Below, piece by piece: positions 57,771 through 64,000 of a DNA stretch of 64,000 nucleotides (positions within the stretch are counted from its first letter, which is position 1; the number at the start of each line of letters is the position of its first letter). The stretch lies in assembly GCA_044228875.1 (NCBI GenBank), contig JBGAUA010000002.1:17062-81061 (forward strand), given 5' to 3'. The notes beneath the pieces were generated by a model. It did not search any database. It saw only the letters and a program-made list of their open reading frames with translations, and was not told the DNA's origin. Position numbers and translations under genes: made by a program. Origin of the DNA: Epilinea sp044228875. GTDB taxonomy: Bacteria; Chloroflexota; Anaerolineae; Epilineales; Epilineaceae.

Positions 57771-59681
57771 TCAGGCCTGAGCCGCCTCCGTCCCGACCCC
57801 CGTTCCCACCCGCCGCCCGTCCGCCGCGCGAATGGCCAGCACGGAGGGTCGGGACGGGAGGCCGCCGTCCGGCCAGAGGGAATGCGGATCGCTCAGGGTG
57901 CCGCCCTCGCCTGGATGTTGCACCGATACGAAGAGCGTCGTGCCGTCGGGGCTGAAGCAAGGCCCTGTGATCTCGCAACCCGGGACGCCCGTCAGGAATC
58001 GCCGCACGAAGCCCCGCTCCGCGCCCTCGGTGGGCACCACGTAGAGCGCGTCGTGGTCGCCGTAGAGCTCCGCCTGACCGTCCGTGGCGATCCACAGGTT
58101 GCCGTCCAGGTCGAAGGCCATGTTGTCCGGGCAGGCCATGCGGCTGACGCGGGACTTGGGGAAGCCCCCGTAGTACGTGTCCGGATCTTCAGGATCGCCG
58201 CAGAGCAGGAAGATGCGCCAGCGGAAGCGCGCGCCGCCGTGGTCCCCGCCATCTTCCTCCAGCTCGATCACGTGCCCCGCCTTGTTTGCCGGTCGCGGGT
58301 TGGCCGCGTTCACCACGCCGCCTGGAAGACCGTCTTCACCCCGCTTCGGGTTCTTGGTGAGCGCGATGTACACCTTGCCCGTATGCGGATGGATGACGAT
58401 GTCCTCCGGTCGGTCCATTCGCGTGGCCCCCATCAGCGTGGCCGCACGAACCGCGTTCATGCACACCTCGGCCTGCCCCGGAAAGCCGTTTGCGGCCACC
58501 AGGGGGCCTTGACCCGCCACCAACGGCAGCCATTCGCCGCGGCCGTCGTCATGGAAGCGGGCGGCGTAGAGCGTTCCCTGGTCCAGGAGGCCGCGGTTGT
58601 GGGAGCGGTCGCCCGGCCGCCAGGCGTGTCGGGTGACGAACTTGTACACGTGCTCGAACATGATGTCGTCGCCGTAGTACAGCGCGACCTGCCCCGTGGT
58701 CGTCGCCGTGGCCGTGGAGCCCTCCGAGCGGATGCGGCCCAGGGCCGTCCGCTTGCGCGGCGTCCACGCGGGATCTTGAGGGTCCACCTCCACCGCGTAG
58801 CCGAAGCGGTAGGACTCGCCGGGCTCGCGGTCGATCCGGAAGCGGTCGTAGACCTTCTCGAAGCCGTACTGCGAGGCCCTGTCCGGGAAACCGTAGCGCA
58901 TGAAGTCGTTGCTGCGCGGGTCGCTTCGGGGCAGGTCGCGCGACTCCCCGAAATAGAGATGGAAGTTCTCTTCCGAGCTCAGCACGTTTCCCCAGGGTAG
59001 GACGCATGCCGAGCAGTTGGCCAGGGTGCCCTGCACCCGCATGCCCGTGGGATCGGCGCTGGTGCGCATCCATGGATGCCCGGCCGCCGGTCCTGCCATC
59101 AAGATGGGGGTCAGCCCCGTCACCCGCCAGTTGCGCCCTGAGTCGCGGTTGACCCGCCAGCGGTCGTCCACATCGCTGTAGACCTCGACGAAGGAGATCC
59201 CGTGGGCTGCCAGCTGGATGTCCACCTGCTCCCGCGTCGGGCGACTCGGGTCATAGCCTTCGAACATCAGCTCGGGGATGGTGTATTCGTGGTTGACCAC
59301 CAGCAGCCCGTGCTGCGAGGCCGCGCGTCCCGGCTGCAGGGGGATGTAGCCCACGTAGTCGCAGTTGTATCCGAACTGCAGAGCCTGGGCCGCCGCCGAC
59401 TGCCGGCGCGCGTCGAAGGCTGGGGAGCCCGGCATTAGCGGATCGCCCCAGCGCAGCAGGACCTGGGCCGCGTGGCCCCCGGCCACCAGCACCCGGTCCT
59501 CGCGGCTGGGGGGTAGCGGCACGAAGCTCAGGCCGCCTGCGCCATGCGGCGTCGGGATCTGTCGCTTGTTCCCCGCCCAGGGTAGGAAGAGGACCAACCC
59601 GCTCAGGACCCCCCCGCGAATCGCATCGCGGCGGGTCAAGCCGCGGGTCAGGACAGCGGCGAAGTCTTCGGAATGGCTCAT
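57771..59681 (-). CDS. PhoX-like (DUF839) secreted phosphatase, Tat-exported
   Basis: A 636-residue protein with a Tat signal (LTRRDAIRGGVLSGLVLFLP, residues 13-32). VNHEYTIPELMF, NCSACVLPWGNVLSSEENF, CPDNMAFDLDGNLWIATDG and CFSPDGTTLFVSVQHPGE are PhoX hallmarks; the last block and the Glu residues bind Ca and Fe in PhoX. The enzyme releases phosphate from organic esters outside the cell. The frame opens to 59855, but MSHSEDFAAVLTRG at 59681 is the likely start. A GGCTTAA/TTAAGCC inverted repeat lies upstream. Confidence 0.9.
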   Translation of the reverse strand: MSHSEDFAAVLTRGLTRRDAIRGGVLSGLVLFLPWAGNKRQIPTPHGAGGLSFVPLPPSREDRVLVAGGHAAQVLLRWGDPLMPGSPAFDARRQSAAAQALQFGYNCDYVGYIPLQPGRAASQHGLLVVNHEYTIPELMFEGYDPSRPTREQVDIQLAAHGISFVEVYSDVDDRWRVNRDSGRNWRVTGLTPILMAGPAAGHPWMRTSADPTGMRVQGTLANCSACVLPWGNVLSSEENFHLYFGESRDLPRSDPRSNDFMRYGFPDRASQYGFEKVYDRFRIDREPGESYRFGYAVEVDPQDPAWTPRKRTALGRIRSEGSTATATTTGQVALYYGDDIMFEHVYKFVTRHAWRPGDRSHNRGLLDQGTLYAARFHDDGRGEWLPLVAGQGPLVAANGFPGQAEVCMNAVRAATLMGATRMDRPEDIVIHPHTGKVYIALTKNPKRGEDGLPGGVVNAANPRPANKAGHVIELEEDGGDHGGARFRWRIFLLCGDPEDPDTYYGGFPKSRVSRMACPDNMAFDLDGNLWIATDGQAELYGDHDALYVVPTEGAERGFVRRFLTGVPGCEITGPCFSPDGTTLFVSVQHPGEGGTLSDPHSLWPDGGLPSRPSVLAIRAADGRRVGTGVGTEAAQA

Positions 59682-59724
59682 GTCGCAACCCGACCGATTG
59701 CCGTTTTCGCCCGAACGGCGCAAC

Positions 59725-59753
59725 GGCTTAAGGATCCGCCACCATGTTAAGCC
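59725..59753. promoter_or_regulatory. inverted repeat upstream of the PhoX gene
   Basis: Perfect 7-base arms GGCTTAA (59725-59731) and TTAAGCC (59747-59753) are separated by 15 bases and lie 44 bases before the PhoX start. The arms contain TTAA in a GC-rich setting. It could be an operator, possibly phosphate-related, but no Pho-box consensus is clear. Confidence 0.45.
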
Positions 59754-59993
59754 CGCTTCATCCGTGAGGCAATTGACCAGCGGGCCGCCGCACGTCCACC
59801 GTGGACTCGAGGCGAGCCGGCCGGGACGAGCCCTCCAGCGGGCGAAGGCATCCAATGGTCCGGCAGACCCCTTTCAGCATGATCGTGGTTGTCCGGTCCG
59901 TGCCGGTCACGCGCCGGCCCGCCTGTGGCATCATCTGCGGCCAGACCCGGAGCGGGACCAGCGTTCCCGCATGTCATAGAAACAGGCCACCTC

Positions 59994-61559
59994 GTGCCTC
60001 AGGACGCAGACCCCGCTTCACCCGCCGCCACGAGATCCGCGATACCGGTCCTGGCGGTGCCGCCGGCCGGCCGCACCGCCCGCCTGGCCCTGGCGGGGGT
60101 CTTCCTGCTCTCCGTCCTCATCCGCCTGCCTTACGCCCAGCTCATCCCTACCTATACGGATGAGGTGCGCCTGGTGAAGTACGCCGCGCGCCTGAGCTGG
60201 GGGGAGGCCGTACCCTTGTCCCTAACCGGCTACAACGGGCCGCTGATGGTCTACCTCATCGCTGCCGCCCTTGCCCTGTGGTCGGCGCCCGAGACCCCCC
60301 GGCTGGTGGCCGTGTTCCTGGGCGCCGCCCTGCCGCTGCTGACGGCGATGATCGGCTTGCGCCGCGGCTCCATGCTGCCGGCATTGCTCGCGGCCGGCCT
60401 GCTGTCCACCTCCTTTACCTTTGTGGTCATCTACAGCCACCTGCCCTGGGCCGTCTCCTTGGGCCTGCTGCTACTCCTGCTGTCGTGGTGGCTGACCCTG
60501 GGGCCGCTGCTCGGGCGGCGGCCCTACCTGGCCGGCTTCTGCTACGGGCTGGCGCTCCAAAGCTACCCCTTGCTGGCGGCCTTCGCGCCCTGGCTCCTGG
60601 TTCGCCATGCCCGGGCCCTCGGCGCATCGGGCCGCCGACTGGCGGCCTACCTGGCCGTCCTGGCCTTGGCCTTGTCGCCCGTGGCCCTCCACCACCTGCT
60701 CACCTGGTGGCGGGAAGGGTCGCTGAGCCTCGGCAGCTCGGCACCCGAGATCCTCGCCGAATCCGGAACCACGCCCTACGGGGCGGGGCTGGCCGCCCTG
60801 GCGCGCAGCATCGTCGACGCCCTGAGCGGCGCCGGGCATGCTCAGCATTTCACGATCGCTCAGGATCCCTTTGCCCTGCTGGTCGTCGGGCTCGTCACCG
60901 TTTCCATGGTCCGCGCCCTGGCGGCGCGCGACGCCTTCCTCGTCGTCAACGGCGCCTCCTTCCTGCTGCTGGCCCCGCTCCTGGTGCGGCAGTACGGTTT
61001 TCCCATGGGCACGCGCTACAGCGCCCTGCCGCTGCCGGTGCTGTGGCTGGCCGTCGCCGCGATGACGCCGCGGGCGATGGCCAGCGGCGGTCGGGCCGCC
61101 CGCGCGCCGCAGCTCGCCTATGCCGTAATGCTGCTGGGGACGATGACGGTTGCCGGCGGGCGCGTCGCCGCCTACTACCGCGAGCAGATCGACAGCGGGC
61201 GGACCAACGCGGCGATGAACGCCTTGGTGGATCAGGCCGCCGCCACCTGCCAACGGCTGGTGTTGGACAACCGCATCGACGCCGACTACCCGGCCGGCGG
61301 CGCCTTCAGCCGCGTGGTGGAGGCGCGGTTGAATCTCCATGGCATCCGGCCGGAGCGGGCGGATGACACGGCGAGCCTGGCCGCCGCCATCACAGCGCAG
61401 GCCGCCCCCGGCTGCGCCATCCTATCGGATGGCCATCTCGCGGAACTGCGGCAGTGGACCCCGGCGCCGGACCTCCGCCCCGCCGCCGGCCTGCCGGCCT
61501 CGGCGTTCGGCGAGGGGATCACCCTGCTATGGGTTGGGGAGCCGGCGGCGGCTCCCTGA
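59994..61559 (+). CDS. GT-C family membrane glycosyltransferase
   Basis: A membrane protein of about 521 residues with ten or more helices. The first loop has YTDEVRLVKYAARLSWG, the acidic motif of family-39/ArnT-like enzymes, and GYNGPLMVYLIAAAL follows. The C-terminal 100 residues are soluble. GTG at 59994 is chosen because the frame upstream (to 59889) is not protein-like; other starts remain possible. It is divergent from PhoX and lies upstream of glyQS. The sugar and acceptor are unknown. Confidence 0.75.
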   Translation: MPQDADPASPAATRSAIPVLAVPPAGRTARLALAGVFLLSVLIRLPYAQLIPTYTDEVRLVKYAARLSWGEAVPLSLTGYNGPLMVYLIAAALALWSAPETPRLVAVFLGAALPLLTAMIGLRRGSMLPALLAAGLLSTSFTFVVIYSHLPWAVSLGLLLLLLSWWLTLGPLLGRRPYLAGFCYGLALQSYPLLAAFAPWLLVRHARALGASGRRLAAYLAVLALALSPVALHHLLTWWREGSLSLGSSAPEILAESGTTPYGAGLAALARSIVDALSGAGHAQHFTIAQDPFALLVVGLVTVSMVRALAARDAFLVVNGASFLLLAPLLVRQYGFPMGTRYSALPLPVLWLAVAAMTPRAMASGGRAARAPQLAYAVMLLGTMTVAGGRVAAYYREQIDSGRTNAAMNALVDQAAATCQRLVLDNRIDADYPAGGAFSRVVEARLNLHGIRPERADDTASLAAAITAQAAPGCAILSDGHLAELRQWTPAPDLRPAAGLPASAFGEGITLLWVGEPAAAP

Positions 61560-61607
61560 GGCCGGCGGCATGGCGCCTGCCCGGCCGCCAATCCGCCCCG
61601 CGCTCCG

Positions 61608-61613
61608 TATAAT
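61608..61613 (+). promoter_or_regulatory. -10 box upstream of glyQS
   Basis: A perfect TATAAT lies 43 bases before the ATG at 61656. The -35 region is unclear. The leader of about 35 bases shows no tRNA-binding T-box structure. Confidence 0.55.
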
Positions 61614-61655
61614 CACCCTTCCACCCGCCACAGCCCCGTTCCAGGATCCCGCATC

Positions 61656-64000
<2,345 letters not shown>

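Noticed and set aside
61614..61655. T-box riboswitch before glyQS
   Set aside because: The leader is only about 35 bases and lacks the specifier stem and the conserved T-box sequence.

Overview
This 64 kb window is a chromosomal segment of a high-GC bacterium and appears to be an ordinary genome backbone: I see no insertion sequence, prophage, plasmid or CRISPR array. Several traits fit Chloroflexota, perhaps an Anaerolineae or Caldilineae relative: many exported beta-propeller proteins with Thr/Pro-rich tails, a cohesin-LysM surface protein, a Rieske/fused cytochrome b/cytochrome c operon, a single-chain glycyl-tRNA synthetase, and frequent use of promoters whose -10 box lies 6 to 9 bases before the start codon (leaderless mRNAs). 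This affiliation is an inference from gene content, not a phylogenetic result.

Layout. 1-244: 3' end of an rfbB-like dTDP-glucose dehydratase. 620-4085: operon for a cytochrome bc-type quinol oxidase complex (Rieske, fused cytochrome b, cytochrome c). 4162-7500: a frameshifted mutY and an exported LVIVD propeller. 7613-7848: tRNA-Thr(CGU) and tRNA-Gly(GCC) behind a strong promoter, followed by a cluster of unusually perfect hairpins. 8360-9586: cohesin-LysM surface protein. 9880-18898: ndk, then a cell-surface glycosylation block (epimerase, polyprenyl-phosphate glycosyltransferase, exported Asp-box propeller, two GT-C membrane glycosyltransferases).

18930-28243: trpS, two coupled ABC-2 exporter ATPase/permease pairs, an ECF sigma factor with a membrane DUF3352 anti-sigma-like partner, a cytoplasmic Asp-box protein and a small orphan. 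28393-32531: fabF-fabH and a LysM/M23 peptidase. 32936-40046: pentapeptide-repeat/pore protein, truD, a methyltransferase, a GT-C glycosyltransferase, an ALDH7-type aldehyde dehydrogenase and a small HTH protein. 40100-46213: typA, a leaderless tetR gene, and a divergent light-response candidate locus (SDR plus SRPBCC versus a CarH-like B12 photoreceptor repressor with an intact Wx9EH motif), followed by an orphan protein. 46283-51332: purQ, a vanadium-dependent haloperoxidase and a damaged FG-GAP/UnbV protein. 51565-56121: MacAB-like ABC transporter with lipoprotein adaptor. 56118-64000: a second methyltransferase, a TfoX-N protein, a PhoX-like phosphatase, a GT-C protein and the 5' part of glyQS, which runs off the window.

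The most notable points are the CarH-like regulator with a perfect inverted repeat over its own -35 box, the 23-bp hairpin cluster beside the tRNA pair, the leaderless promoter class (which also decides the trpS start), two genes (mutY, UnbV) carrying internal deletions with frameshifts, and odd domain combinations (pentapeptide plus pore without a K+ filter; cytochrome b with a long soluble tail). I did not find a convincing wholly new multi-gene system.
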